Assembly: GCF_009901955.1 (NCBI RefSeq)
Contig: NZ_WUTS01000001.1
Location: 2,712,585 to 2,766,073 of the forward strand
Direction of reading: 5' to 3'
Source of the DNA: Halomonas icarae
Lineage (GTDB): Bacteria > Pseudomonadota > Gammaproteobacteria > Pseudomonadales > Halomonadaceae
Length of the DNA: 53,489 bases
The notes beneath the pieces are model-generated. The model saw only the letters and a program-made list of their open reading frames with translations, was not told the DNA's origin and ran no database searches. A program made the position numbers and the translations under genes. This document shows positions 44,190-53,469 of the stretch, one piece after another. Each line of letters opens with the position of its first letter. Position 1 is the first letter of the stretch.

Positions 44190-45047
44190 CTATTCGAAGC
44201 GCCCGGGACGGTTTGCCACCTCCTCCAGCCCCCAGCCACGGGTATCGACCCTCCCCTCCAGCACTTTCGCAGCCGACTCGGGAAGCCTGGGAAAGAAGTC
44301 GAGTCCGGTACGCGCCTCGATGGCGTCGATGCTTACCAGATAGTCGCCCAATGACTCGTCGCCGCGCACCCCCTGGGGCATCACGAAGGCCAGGGCGCGG
44401 GGCCTTTCGCCGGGCACCACGATAATCTTGTAGAAGGCCTCGGGGATCTCCACGAAACCGACCCGATTGAGCACGTTATCGAGGAAGCGTTCGGGGAAAA
44501 TCGGCCCGGTAATGACTTGCACCGCACCAAAGCGTGGCACGAAATGATCCATCACCACCTCTTCGAGGCGCTGCCAGAGGCGTCGATTGAGATCGGGCCG
44601 CTGGGGCGTCATGTTGCTCATGTAGAAGGTGTCGTGCTGGGCGTCGCGACCATGCACCGCGGCAATGGCGTAGTTGGGTGCCAGGTGCCCACGATCGAAG
44701 CCGCTGCCGGCGTAGTGGTTGGTGCCGATCGGCCACAGGGTACGCCAGTCTCGGCGAAATGCCGGGCGCGGTCCCGACTCGGGGCTTTCGACCGCCTGAA
44801 GTCGATAGCTGGCCCACAGCGGATTGACCCGCAGGTCGGACCAGCCGACCAGGAAGCCATCATTGCGCAGCACGCGATGAAAGCCAGTGAGTGATGGCTC
44901 CTGCCACTCGGGCACCCCCATCCACACCAACGAGTCGCGCAGCTCACGCTCCTGGAGATGCCAGAGGCCGCCCCCCACGACCACGAACAGCAGACTGACG
45001 GCGAAACGCCGCAGCGGACGGCGGCGCAACAGAGAGGAACGACTCAT
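44190..45047 (-). CDS. Membrane-anchored DNA/RNA non-specific endonuclease (NUC family)
   Basis: A basic N terminus (SRSSLLRRRPLRRF) and one hydrophobic helix (AVSLLFVVVGGGLWHL) suggest an inner-membrane anchor with a periplasmic nuclease domain. The beta-beta-alpha-metal motif SGFDRGHLAPNYA places the general base at His121; FYMSNMTPQRPDLNRRLW holds the metal-binding Asn (about 145 or 154). This is the Serratia nuclease/NucA fold, cutting single- and double-stranded DNA and RNA. A longer form starting 17 codons earlier is possible; ribosome sites are weak for both. Probable role: periplasmic nucleic-acid scavenging or clearance. Confidence 0.85.
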   Translation of the reverse strand: MSRSSLLRRRPLRRFAVSLLFVVVGGGLWHLQERELRDSLVWMGVPEWQEPSLTGFHRVLRNDGFLVGWSDLRVNPLWASYRLQAVESPESGPRPAFRRDWRTLWPIGTNHYAGSGFDRGHLAPNYAIAAVHGRDAQHDTFYMSNMTPQRPDLNRRLWQRLEEVVMDHFVPRFGAVQVITGPIFPERFLDNVLNRVGFVEIPEAFYKIIVVPGERPRALAFVMPQGVRGDESLGDYLVSIDAIEARTGLDFFPRLPESAAKVLEGRVDTRGWGLEEVANRPGRFE

Positions 45048-45135
45048 CCGTGAAAGGCTTTCCTGTTGATGAAGTGAGTGACGGGTGGCGCCCTCCATAA
45101 CGGCGCCTGGCCGGCGCGACTACTGGCCCACGCGA

Positions 45136-45411
45136 CTACCAGCCCAGCGAGAACATGGTCTCCAGGTCGTGGCGGGAGTGCACCTGCATGGCGTTGAGCG
45201 TCTCCGTCTCCCGGATGCCCTCCACGGCATTGAGGCGCCCGGTCACCAGCTCGGCCAGGCTCTCGAAGTCACGCGTGCGCGCGATGGCCACCAGGTCATA
45301 GCGGCCACAGGTGGAGTAGACCTCACTGACCCCTTCGACGTCGGCCAGGCGCTCGGCCACCGACTTGACCTGCCCCTTCTCGGTATTGATCAGGATCACG
45401 GCATTCTGCAT
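45136..45411 (-). CDS. Stand-alone Lrp/AsnC ligand-binding (RAM) domain protein
   Basis: 91 residues: AVILINTEKGQVKSVAERLA, VYSTCGRYDLVAIARTRDFE and LNAVEGIRETETLNAMQVHS make up one RAM/ACT-like effector domain without the usual helix-turn-helix. Such stand-alone domains bind amino acids and may partner with full-length Lrp proteins. No regulator gene lies next to it. The ATG chosen begins directly at the domain. Confidence 0.85.
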   Translation of the reverse strand: MQNAVILINTEKGQVKSVAERLADVEGVSEVYSTCGRYDLVAIARTRDFESLAELVTGRLNAVEGIRETETLNAMQVHSRHDLETMFSLGW

Positions 45412-45713
45412 CGGGCTCTCTCCGGATGTCGCCACGCGGGCGGAGATGGGCGGCGGGCAGCCATCGAAACTGCCCGGGTTCTCGGATCGAGTATACCAGC
45501 GCCGGTGAGCGCGAAGCATCACCCTCTGATTGGCGCCCCTGGCGACGCGACAAGTCGTCGCAGCGCACCGTTCGCATACCGGGGTCGCCTTGACTATGAT
45601 GACGAGGCGAACCCTGCCGACAGGCGACTGTCGGATTCCTAGAGGTGGAACACCACCCGAGAATAGCGGGCCCTGGCCCGTCCGTGCCTGGCAACGTGAT
45701 ACAAGGAGATTCC

Positions 45714-46028
45714 ATGGCTAACCACAGCCGTCGTGACTTCATGCGCCATAGCCTGATGGGCATGGCTGCCCTCCCCCTGGGAGCCGGCATCCTCTCCAGC
45801 CGCGCCTTTGCCCAGGACCTGCCGCCGCTGGACCCCTCCAACGAGCAGGCCCAGGCGCTCAACTACGTCAAGGACGCCAGCGAAGCTGCCGACCATCCGG
45901 CCTATGAGGAAGGCGAAAAGTGCAGCAACTGCATGTTCTTCCAGGCTGACAGCCAAGGTTGCCAGCTGTTCCCCCAGAACAGCGTCGAGCCGGCGGGCTG
46001 GTGCCAGTCCTGGACCGCCCAGAGCTGA
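45714..46028 (+). CDS. High-potential iron-sulfur protein (HiPIP)
   Basis: 104 residues. The N terminus has a twin-arginine signal (SRRDFMRHSLMGMAALPLG) cut after SRAFA, consistent with export of a folded [4Fe-4S] protein. Mature domain cysteines at 70, 73, 83 and 97 (CSNCMFFQ, GCQLFPQ, GWCQSW) are the HiPIP cluster ligands. It likely carries electrons in the periplasm between the bc1 complex or another donor and a terminal oxidase. AAGGAG lies about 6 bp before the ATG. Monocistronic. Confidence 0.94.
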   Translation: MANHSRRDFMRHSLMGMAALPLGAGILSSRAFAQDLPPLDPSNEQAQALNYVKDASEAADHPAYEEGEKCSNCMFFQADSQGCQLFPQNSVEPAGWCQSWTAQS

Positions 46029-46066
46029 TGTCCGAGCGGCATCCGCCGCCACCCGCCACAGCGAGG

Positions 46067-46086
46067 ACCCGCGCCACGGCGCGGGT
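46067..46086 (+). terminator. Hairpin terminator after the HiPIP gene
   Basis: ACCCGCGC, CACG loop, GCGCGGGT, then TCTGTTATAT. It lies 38 bp after the HiPIP stop. The T-tract is weak. Confidence 0.65.
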
Positions 46087-46173
46087 TCTGTTATATATAA
46101 GCTGTATATAGCCTGTCTACGCGGGCTACCTGCCTCCCATCAGCGTGCCACATGCCAGCACCATGACCGACCA

Positions 46174-47733
46174 TCAGCCCCCGTTGCCGCCCTCCTCATC
46201 CGCCAGTGGCCACTGGTAACGCCGCACCACCCGCTCATCCTGAACCGACTCGAGACGCACCGGGAAGCCCCACAGCTGATGCAGATGACGGATCACCGGA
46301 TAGACGCTGCGCGCCAGCGGTCGGCGATCATCCTGGACATGATGCAGGGTCAGCGAACGGTCGCCACGAATATCCGCGGAGTAGACCTGGATATTGGGCT
46401 CGCGTACGGCCAATGCATAGTGGGCCGCCAGCGCGTCGCGGATGCGCTGATAACCACGCTCGTCGTGGATCGCCGCCACCTCCAGCATCTCCTCCTGATC
46501 GTCGTCGACCACCATGAACAGCTTGAGATCGCGAATTACCTTGGGCGACAGGAACTGCTGGATAAAGGACTCGTCCTTGAAGTTCTGCATGGCGAACTCC
46601 AGGGTTTCCCGCCAGTCGCTGCCGGCGATATCGGGGAACCAGCGACGATCCTCCTCGGTGGGATCCTCGCAGAGGCGCCGAAGATCGCTGAACATGGCAA
46701 AACCCAGGGCATAGGGGTTGATGCCGCTGTACCAGGGGGCATCGAAGGGGGGCTGCTGAACCACCGCCGTATGCGACTGCAGAAACTCGAGCATCAACCC
46801 CTCATCCACCGCGCCTTCGTCAAAGAGTCGGTTCATCAGGGTGTAGTGCCAGAAGGTGGCCCAGCCCTCGTTCATTACCTGGGTCTGGCGCTGGGGATAG
46901 AAGTACTGCGCCAGCTTGCGCACGATACGCACCACTTCCCGCTGCCACGGCGCCAGCAGCGGCGCGTTCTTCTCGATGAAGTAGAGCAGATTCTCCTGAG
47001 GCTCGGATGGATAGCGACCGCCGGCATGCAGACCGAGTGGATCCTCCTCGTCATCCATCATCCCCGGCAGGCGATCCTCCTGGGCGCGCCCGGGGATGGT
47101 GCGCCACAGGGTGTTGACCTGAGCCTGCAGAAGCTCCTCGCGCTCCTTCTGGCGACGCACCTCCTCCTCGGCGGAGATCGGCGACGGCCGCTTGTAGCGA
47201 TCGACCCCATAGTTCTGCAGGGCGTGGCAGGCGTCCAGCAGCTGCTCCACCGCCGCCACGCCGTGGCGCTCCTCGCACTCGGCGACATACTTTCGAGCGA
47301 ACACCAGGTAGTCGATGATCGAGGCGGCGTCGGTCCAGGTACGAAACAGGTAGTTGCCCTTGAAGAAGGAGTTGTGGCCATAGCAGGCGTGGGCCATCAC
47401 CAGTACCTGCATCATCAGGGTGTTCTCTTCCATCAGATAGGCGATACAGGGGTCGGAATTGATCACCAGCTCATAGGCAAGGCCCATCTGGCCACGGCGG
47501 TAGGCCTGCTCCACGGCCAGGAACTGCTTGCCGAAGGACCAGTGGTGATAGCCCACCGGCATGCCCACACTGGCGTAGGCATCCATCATCTGCTCGGAGG
47601 TGATGACCTCGATCTGGTTGGGATAGGTGTCGAGACGATACTCGTCCGCCAGCCGCGCGATCTCTCGCTCGAATTCGGCGAGTACCTCGAAGTTCCAGTC
47701 GGACCCCGTGGCGATGGGCTTGCGTCGGGTCAT
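46174..47733 (-). CDS. SpoVR family protein (YcgB-like)
   Basis: 519-residue SpoVR-domain protein of unknown biochemistry, common in the yeaG-yeaH cluster. DWNFEVLAEFEREIARLADEY-type N terminus, the H-rich MAHACYGHNSFFKGNYLFR region and MNEGWATFWHYTLMN (a possible metal-binding HxxxH/E context), and NPYALGFAMFSDL are conserved in the family. It lies 9 bp downstream of yeaH. Confidence 0.93.
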   Translation of the reverse strand: MTRRKPIATGSDWNFEVLAEFEREIARLADEYRLDTYPNQIEVITSEQMMDAYASVGMPVGYHHWSFGKQFLAVEQAYRRGQMGLAYELVINSDPCIAYLMEENTLMMQVLVMAHACYGHNSFFKGNYLFRTWTDAASIIDYLVFARKYVAECEERHGVAAVEQLLDACHALQNYGVDRYKRPSPISAEEEVRRQKEREELLQAQVNTLWRTIPGRAQEDRLPGMMDDEEDPLGLHAGGRYPSEPQENLLYFIEKNAPLLAPWQREVVRIVRKLAQYFYPQRQTQVMNEGWATFWHYTLMNRLFDEGAVDEGLMLEFLQSHTAVVQQPPFDAPWYSGINPYALGFAMFSDLRRLCEDPTEEDRRWFPDIAGSDWRETLEFAMQNFKDESFIQQFLSPKVIRDLKLFMVVDDDQEEMLEVAAIHDERGYQRIRDALAAHYALAVREPNIQVYSADIRGDRSLTLHHVQDDRRPLARSVYPVIRHLHQLWGFPVRLESVQDERVVRRYQWPLADEEGGNGG

Positions 47734-47742
47734 CTTGCCTCC

Positions 47743-49029
47743 TCAGCCGCCGGCGACGCGGCGCTTGAAAAGCTCGCGAAACACCGGATAGATATCTCCG
47801 GCCTCGACGATCTGGCGCATGGCGAAACGCGCCGGGAACTCGGCCGCCACGCTCTCGTACTCCTCCCACAGCGCCTGGTGCGCGTGAGGGGTGATCTCCA
47901 CATAGGTGAAGTACTGCAGGCGCGGCATCAACTTCTTGACCAGCAGATCACGGCAGGCCACCGAGTCATCGTCCCAGTTATCCCCGTCCGAGGCCTGGGC
48001 CACGTAGAGGTTCCACTGCCCCGGCGGGTAACGCTCGGCAATGATCTCGTCCACCAGCGTCAGCGCACTGGAGACGATGGTGCCGCCGGTCTCCCGCGAG
48101 TAGAAGAACTCCTCCTCGTCGACCTCCCTGGCGGCGGTGTGGTGGCGCACGAAGACCAGCTCGACCTTCTCGTAGTTGCGCTCGAGAAACAGATAGAGCA
48201 GCAGGAAGAAGCGCTTGGCAATATCCTTGTGGGATTGGGTCATGGAGCCGGAGACATCCATGACGCAGAACATGACGGCCTTGCTGGAGGGCTGGGGCTG
48301 GTTGACCAGGTGGTTGTAGCGAAGGTCATAGGTGTCGATGAAGGGTACCGACTCGAGGCGCTTCTCGAGACGCTCCACCTCCTCCTTCAGCTCGGCGATG
48401 CGCACCGGATTGCGCATCACCGGATCCTTGCGCTCCTCGATCTCCAGCGCCTCACGGGCCTCACGCAGGGCACGACGAATCGGTGCCCGCATGGCGATGC
48501 GCCGAGCGTGGGCCTCGCGCATGGAGCGCACGATATTGATCCGTGCGGGCACACCCTCCCTGGAGACCCCCGCGCGCACCGGGCGCACCTCGTCGAGGTC
48601 CACCAGCGCCTTGCGCTCCAGGTGGGGCAGCTCCAGGCCGTCGAAGACGAAGTCAAGGAACTCATCTCGGGAGAGGGTAAAGGCGAACTCGTCCACGCCC
48701 TCGCCCTGGTTCGAGGCACCACCCTCACCGGCCCCATCACCGCCACCGCCGCCACCCGGGCGTTGCAGTCGATCCCCCTCCACAAACTCCTTGTTGCCGG
48801 GGGCGATGATGCGCCGCTTGCCACCGGAGCCGTGCTGAAATACCGGCTCCGAGATATCACGCGCGGGAATCGAGACCTTCTCTCCGCGCTCCATGTCGGT
48901 GATCGAGCGCCGATTGACCGCTTCCTCCACCGAGCGCTTGATATGCGTGCGATAACGGTCGAGGAAGCGCTGCCGATTGACCGCACTCTTGTGCTTGGCA
49001 TTCGCCCGCCGGTCGATGAAGTAGCTCAT
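47743..49029 (-). CDS. yeaH: YeaH/YhbH family VWA-containing protein (DUF444)
   Basis: 428 residues, one more than E. coli YeaH. Begins [21 protein letters not shown] central [13 protein letters not shown] linker separates N- and C-terminal halves. The von Willebrand A-like domain carries the MIDAS sequence [14 protein letters not shown]. It is thought to work with the YeaG kinase in nitrogen-starvation and stationary-phase responses. It starts 50 bp after yeaG. Confidence 0.93.
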   Translation of the reverse strand: MSYFIDRRANAKHKSAVNRQRFLDRYRTHIKRSVEEAVNRRSITDMERGEKVSIPARDISEPVFQHGSGGKRRIIAPGNKEFVEGDRLQRPGGGGGGDGAGEGGASNQGEGVDEFAFTLSRDEFLDFVFDGLELPHLERKALVDLDEVRPVRAGVSREGVPARINIVRSMREAHARRIAMRAPIRRALREAREALEIEERKDPVMRNPVRIAELKEEVERLEKRLESVPFIDTYDLRYNHLVNQPQPSSKAVMFCVMDVSGSMTQSHKDIAKRFFLLLYLFLERNYEKVELVFVRHHTAAREVDEEEFFYSRETGGTIVSSALTLVDEIIAERYPPGQWNLYVAQASDGDNWDDDSVACRDLLVKKLMPRLQYFTYVEITPHAHQALWEEYESVAAEFPARFAMRQIVEAGDIYPVFRELFKRRVAGG

Positions 49030-49079
49030 GGCAACTCTCCTGCGCGCCGCGGGGACCCGCCCCACGACGCGGCGTCGGG

Positions 49080-51002
49080 CTACTGGGACTTGCGCACCCG
49101 CAGATACCACTCTGACAGCAGGCGCACCTGCTTTTCGGTATAGCCACGCTCCACCATGCGCGCCACGAAGTCCTCATGCTTCTTCTGGTCGGCGCTTGAG
49201 GCCTTGGCATTGAAGGAGATCACCGGCAGCAGCTCTTCGGTATTGGCGAACATCTTGTGCTCGATCACCCCGCGCAACTTCTCGTAGGACTGCCAGCTGG
49301 GATTCATGCCATTGTTCTGGGCACGCGCCCGCAGCACGAAGTTGACCACCTCATGACGGAAGTCCTTGGGATTGGAGATCCCCGCCGGCTTCTCGATCTT
49401 CTCCAGCTCCTCGTTGAGGGCCTGGCGATCCAGGAACTCACCGGTCTCGGGATCGCGGTACTCCTGATCCTGGATCCAGAAGTCGGCGTAGGTCACATAG
49501 CGGTCGAAGATGTTCTGTCCATACTCGGAGTAGGACTCGAGGTAGGCGGTCTGGATCTCCTTGCCGATAAAGTCCACATAACGAGGCGCCAGGAACTCCT
49601 TGATGAAGCGCAGATAGCGCTGGAAGGTCTCGCTCGGTAACTGCTCCTGCTCCAGACGCTGCTCCAGCACGTAGAGCAGATGCACCGGGTTGGCTGCCAC
49701 CTCCAGGGTGTCGAAGTTGAACACCTTGGAGAGGATCTTGAAGGCGAAACGGGTCGAGAGCCCATCCATCCCCTCATCGACACCGGCGCTGTCGCGATAC
49801 TCCTGGATCGACTTGGCCTTGGGATCGGTATCCTTGAGGTTCTCGCCATCGTAGACCCGCATCTTGGAATAGATGCTGGAGTTTTCCGGCTCCTTGAGCC
49901 GCGACAGCACCGAGAACTGCGCCAGCATGCGCAGGGTGTCCGGCGCACAGGGTGCCTCGGCCAGTGACGAGTGCTCCAGCAGCTTCCTGTAGATACTGAT
50001 CTCCTCGGAGACCCGCAGACAGTAGGGAACCTTGACGATATAGACGCGATCCAGGAAGGCCTCGTTGTTGCGGTTATTGCGGAAGGTCTGCCATTCACTC
50101 TCGTTGGAGTGGGCCAGCACCACTCCCTCGAAGGGGATCGCCCCCATGCCCTCGGTCGGGTTGTAGTTGCTCTCCTGGGTGGCAGTCAGCAGCGGATGCA
50201 GCACCTTGATCGGCGCCTTGAACATCTCGACGAACTCCATCAGCCCCTGGTTGGCTCGACAGAGCCCCCCGGAGAAACTGTAGGCATCGGGATCATCCTG
50301 GGAATAGAGCTCGAGCTGGCGGATATCCACCTTGCCCACCAGCGAAGAGATGTCCTGGTTGTTCTCGTCACCGGGCTCGGTCTTGGAGATGGCGATCTGG
50401 TTGAGTCGCGACGGATAGAGCCGCACCACCCTGAACTGGCTGATATCACCGCCATACTCCCTGAGCCGCTTGGCCGCCCAGGGCGACATCACGCTCTTAA
50501 GATAGCGACGGGGAACGCCATACTCCTTCTCCAGCAGCTCGCCATCCTCCTCCGGCGAGAACAGCCCCAGCGGCGACTCGTAGACCGGCGAGTCCTTGAT
50601 GGCATAGAAGGGCACCTTCTCCATCAACAGCTTGAGTCGCTCGGCCAGCGATGACTTGCCCCCACCCACCGGGCCGAGCAGATAGAGGATCTGCTTGCGC
50701 TCCTCCAGCCCCTGGGCGGCATGACGGAAGTAGGCGACGATCTGCTCGATGGCCTCCTCCATGCCGTAGAACTCGGCGAAGGCCGGGTAGCGGCGAATCA
50801 CCTTGTTGGAGAAGATACGCGACAACCGCGGATCCTTCGCCGTGTCGATGACCTCCGGCTCGCCGATCGCCTGGAGCATGCGCTCGGCGGACGATGCATA
50901 GGCCAATGGGTCATCGCGGCATAGCTCCAGATACTCCTGCAGGTTCATCTCTTCCTGCTGGACGCGGGCGAAACGATTCTGGACATGGTCAAAGATGCTC
51001 AT
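49080..51002 (-). CDS. yeaG: YeaG/PrkA family serine protein kinase
   Basis: 640 residues with the AAA+-like PrkA domain; Walker A is [16 protein letters not shown] (residues 109-124). [17 protein letters not shown] region ([20 protein letters not shown]) and [20 protein letters not shown] are family signatures. In E. coli YeaG acts in long-term adaptation to nitrogen starvation and is sigma-S dependent. AAGGAGG stands 5 bp before the ATG. First gene of the yeaG-yeaH-spoVR operon. Confidence 0.95.
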   Translation of the reverse strand: MSIFDHVQNRFARVQQEEMNLQEYLELCRDDPLAYASSAERMLQAIGEPEVIDTAKDPRLSRIFSNKVIRRYPAFAEFYGMEEAIEQIVAYFRHAAQGLEERKQILYLLGPVGGGKSSLAERLKLLMEKVPFYAIKDSPVYESPLGLFSPEEDGELLEKEYGVPRRYLKSVMSPWAAKRLREYGGDISQFRVVRLYPSRLNQIAISKTEPGDENNQDISSLVGKVDIRQLELYSQDDPDAYSFSGGLCRANQGLMEFVEMFKAPIKVLHPLLTATQESNYNPTEGMGAIPFEGVVLAHSNESEWQTFRNNRNNEAFLDRVYIVKVPYCLRVSEEISIYRKLLEHSSLAEAPCAPDTLRMLAQFSVLSRLKEPENSSIYSKMRVYDGENLKDTDPKAKSIQEYRDSAGVDEGMDGLSTRFAFKILSKVFNFDTLEVAANPVHLLYVLEQRLEQEQLPSETFQRYLRFIKEFLAPRYVDFIGKEIQTAYLESYSEYGQNIFDRYVTYADFWIQDQEYRDPETGEFLDRQALNEELEKIEKPAGISNPKDFRHEVVNFVLRARAQNNGMNPSWQSYEKLRGVIEHKMFANTEELLPVISFNAKASSADQKKHEDFVARMVERGYTEKQVRLLSEWYLRVRKSQ

Positions 51003-51067
51003 CGATGCCTCCTTAAGCCCGATGGCTCGGCGCCGACTCTTTGGCGCTCGAGAACTGGGTCACTCAC

Positions 51068-51075
51068 AGCGTAGA
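51068..51075 (-). promoter_or_regulatory. yeaG: Candidate sigma-S-type -10 element of the yeaG operon
   Basis: TCTACGCT on the minus strand matches the extended sigma-S -10 core K-CTAYR-CT. A TTGTGT lies 15-16 bp upstream. It is about 65 bp before the yeaG ATG and agrees with the known stationary-phase control of yeaGH in E. coli. Confidence 0.5.
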
Positions 51076-51182
51076 CAGGCGGGTTTCGACACAACGGATA
51101 GTGAGTCAACGTTCCGCTTACTCTTATGAACGCTAGGGGGCGTGGAGGGTTCGATGGCGTTGCGTCCTGTCATTCAACGCAG

Positions 51183-51213
51183 CGGTCCTGTCGCCTCGAT
51201 GGCGACAGGACCG
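51183..51213 (-). terminator. Hairpin terminator after fadH
   Basis: 13-nt perfect arms (CGGTCCTGTCGCC / GGCGACAGGACCG) with a 5-nt loop, starting 22 bp after the fadH stop. No strong U-tract. It also isolates the yeaG promoter downstream. Confidence 0.7.
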
Positions 51214-51235
51214 TGCAGGATCAATAGGGCGGCTC

Positions 51236-53248
51236 TCAGAGCTCGGCGGCCACCCGCGTGCCCTGGTCGATGGCGCGCTTGGCATCGAGCTCGCCGGGCT
51301 CGAGGGCACCACCGACCAGGTGCACCGCCACTCCGGCATCGCGCAGCGGCGCGTAGAGATCACGCACCGACTCCTGGCCGGCGCAGATCACCACCGTATC
51401 GACCGCCAGCAGGCGCGGCTGGTCGGCATGCCGGATATGCAGCCCAGCATCATCGATATGCAGATACTCGCAGCCGGCCAGGCTCTCCACCCCTCGCTGC
51501 CGGAGCGATGCCCGATGCACCCAGCCGGTGGTCTTGCCGAGCCCCTTGCCCGGCTTGGAGTGCTTGCGCTGGAGCAGGAAGACCTGACGCGACACGTCGG
51601 GACGCTCTGGCGCCCTGAGTCCGCCCGGCGACGAAACGGAGAGATCCACGCCCCACTCCCTGCACCAGGCGTCACGATCCAGGGAGGGCTGACCGACATG
51701 GGTCAATAGCTCCGCCACATCGAAGCCGATTCCTCCCGCACCAATGATCGCGACTCGCGCCCCCACCCGCTCGGGGTGCAGGATCGCCTCGGGGTAGCTC
51801 ATCACCTTGAGGTGCTCGCTGCCCGGCAGCTCGAGGCGGCGAGGGCGCACACCGCTGGCCACTACCACCGCATCGAAATCGCGCAGCGCCTCCACATCCG
51901 CCTCGCAGTTGAGACGCAACTGCACGCCGTGTTTGTCCAGCATCACCCGAAAGTAGCGCAGGGTCTCGTCGAACTCCTCCTTGCCGGGAATCTGGCGGGC
52001 ATAGTGGAACTGACCGCCCAGCTCGGGACCCCGCTCGAAGAGCGTCACCCGGTGGCCACGCTGGGCCGCGGTCAGCGCCGCGGCCAGGCCCGCCGGCCCA
52101 CCACCCACCACGCCGATGCGCCGCGGCGTGGCCGCCGGCTCGATGACCAGCTCGGTTTCATGGCCGGCCCGCGGATTGACCAGGCAGGAGGTCGGCTTGC
52201 CCTCGAAGGTATGATCCAGGCAGGCCTGATTGCAGGCGATGCAGGTATTGATCTCGTCGCTGCGCCCCGCCGCGGCCTTGCTGACCCAGGCCGGGTCGGC
52301 GAGAAAGGGTCGCGCCATGCTGACCATGTCGGCATGGTCTTCGGCCAGCACCCCCTCGGCAACCTCGGGCATATTGATGCGATTGGTGGTGATCAGGGGC
52401 AGAGAGACCGCGCCCCTCAGTCGCCGGGTCACCTCGGTGAATGCCGCCCGGGGCACGCTGGTGACGATGGTCGGCACGCGGGCCTCATGCCAGCCGATGC
52501 CGGTGTTGAGGGCGTCGGCACCGGCGGCCTCGAGCGCCCTGGCCAGGGCTACCACCTCGTCATGGGTGCTGCCCTCCTCGACCAGGTCGATCATGGAGAG
52601 CCGGAAGATGACCGCAAAATCCGCCCCCACCGCAGCACGAATGCGCCGCATGATCTCCAGCGGGAAGCGAATTCGGTGCTCGAAGGCGCCCCCCCAATCA
52701 TCGTCGCGATGATTGGTTCGCCGGCAGATGAACTGATTGATCAGGTAGCCTTCCGAGCCCATCACCTCCACGCCATCGTAACCTGCCTGCCTGGCGAGGG
52801 TGGCACAGCGGACATAGTCGTCGATCTGGCGCTCCACCTCATCGCTGTCCAGCGCCCGAGGCGCGAAGGGGTTGATGGGCGCCTGGATCGCCGAGGGCGC
52901 CACCAGCTCCGGCGTATAGGCATATCGGCCGGCATGCAGGATCTGCATGCAGATCCGCCCCCCTTCACCGTGCACCGCCTCTATCATCCGGCGGTGATCC
53001 TCCAGCTGCGCCTCGCGCTCGAGGGTCGCTGCCCCCTGAAAGACGGCGCCCTCGGGGTTCGGGGCGATGCCTCCGGTCACGATCAGTCCGACACCCTCCC
53101 GGGCGCGCTCGGCATAGAAGGTCGCCAGGCGCTCGAAGCCGTTCGGCCTCTCTTCCAGATTGGTATGCATGGAGCCCATCAGCACCCTATTCGGCAGGGT
53201 CAGGTGACCCAGCCGCAAGGGCTGAAAGAGGTGGGGATAAGCGGTCAC
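51236..53248 (-). CDS. fadH: NADPH-dependent 2,4-dienoyl-CoA reductase
   Basis: Reduces 2,4-dienoyl-CoA intermediates of unsaturated fatty acid beta-oxidation. An Old-Yellow-Enzyme TIM barrel (LFQPLRLGHLTLPNRVLMGS, ILHAGRYAYTP, YDGVEVMGSEGYLINQFI) binds FMN; a cysteine cluster CIACNQACLDHTFEGKPTSC binds [4Fe-4S]; a C-terminal FAD/NAD(P) half has GVVGGGPAGLAAA and VAIIGAGGIGFDVA. A GTG start with AGGAG 7 bp upstream gives 670 residues (E. coli 672); the frame is open upstream but lacks a site. Confidence 0.95.
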   Translation of the reverse strand: MTAYPHLFQPLRLGHLTLPNRVLMGSMHTNLEERPNGFERLATFYAERAREGVGLIVTGGIAPNPEGAVFQGAATLEREAQLEDHRRMIEAVHGEGGRICMQILHAGRYAYTPELVAPSAIQAPINPFAPRALDSDEVERQIDDYVRCATLARQAGYDGVEVMGSEGYLINQFICRRTNHRDDDWGGAFEHRIRFPLEIMRRIRAAVGADFAVIFRLSMIDLVEEGSTHDEVVALARALEAAGADALNTGIGWHEARVPTIVTSVPRAAFTEVTRRLRGAVSLPLITTNRINMPEVAEGVLAEDHADMVSMARPFLADPAWVSKAAAGRSDEINTCIACNQACLDHTFEGKPTSCLVNPRAGHETELVIEPAATPRRIGVVGGGPAGLAAALTAAQRGHRVTLFERGPELGGQFHYARQIPGKEEFDETLRYFRVMLDKHGVQLRLNCEADVEALRDFDAVVVASGVRPRRLELPGSEHLKVMSYPEAILHPERVGARVAIIGAGGIGFDVAELLTHVGQPSLDRDAWCREWGVDLSVSSPGGLRAPERPDVSRQVFLLQRKHSKPGKGLGKTTGWVHRASLRQRGVESLAGCEYLHIDDAGLHIRHADQPRLLAVDTVVICAGQESVRDLYAPLRDAGVAVHLVGGALEPGELDAKRAIDQGTRVAAEL

Positions 53249-53261
53249 GGCAGCACTCCTC

Positions 53262-53373
53262 TGTTGTTGGCATAACATCTTGTTGTTGGCGTTACACTGC
53301 ATCGGTGGCGCCTGCGACAGGCAGGGTCCGAGCGCAGCGGCCGACATTCAAACAACTGTATGACAGTTGAACC
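53262..53373. promoter_or_regulatory. Upstream region of fadH with direct and inverted repeats
   Basis: TGTTGTTGGC occurs at 53262 and 53281 (19 bp apart, plus strand), just upstream of the fadH ribosome site. Further up, CAACTGT-ATG-ACAGTTG (53353-53369) is a perfect 7-bp dyad flanked by TTCAA and GAACC. The dyad looks like a TetR/FadR-type operator, but no specific regulator is recognised. Confidence 0.45.
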
Positions 53374-53440
53374 TCTAGAGGAAGGCGCTGACAAGGGGGG
53401 ATTGAAGATAGCGGACTGAAGTATGGCGGGCTGAAACGAC

Positions 53441-53469
53441 GAAGCCCCGAGCACTGGGCTCGGGGCTTC
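53441..53469. terminator. Hairpin at the window edge
   Basis: 12-nt perfect arms (GAAGCCCCGAGC / GCTCGGGGCTTC) with a 5-nt loop. GC-rich hairpins of this form usually terminate; the gene concerned is probably outside the window. No gene is seen in 53374-53489. Confidence 0.65.

Noticed and set aside
45808..49143. An uninterrupted 1111-codon plus-strand frame
   Set aside because: It runs antisense to spoVR and yeaH, both of which have unambiguous family motifs. It begins inside the HiPIP gene in another frame and shows no domain; it is a high-GC shadow.
51776..53275. A 499-codon plus-strand frame opposite fadH
   Set aside because: It mirrors FadH codons, has no recognisable domain and no ribosome site.
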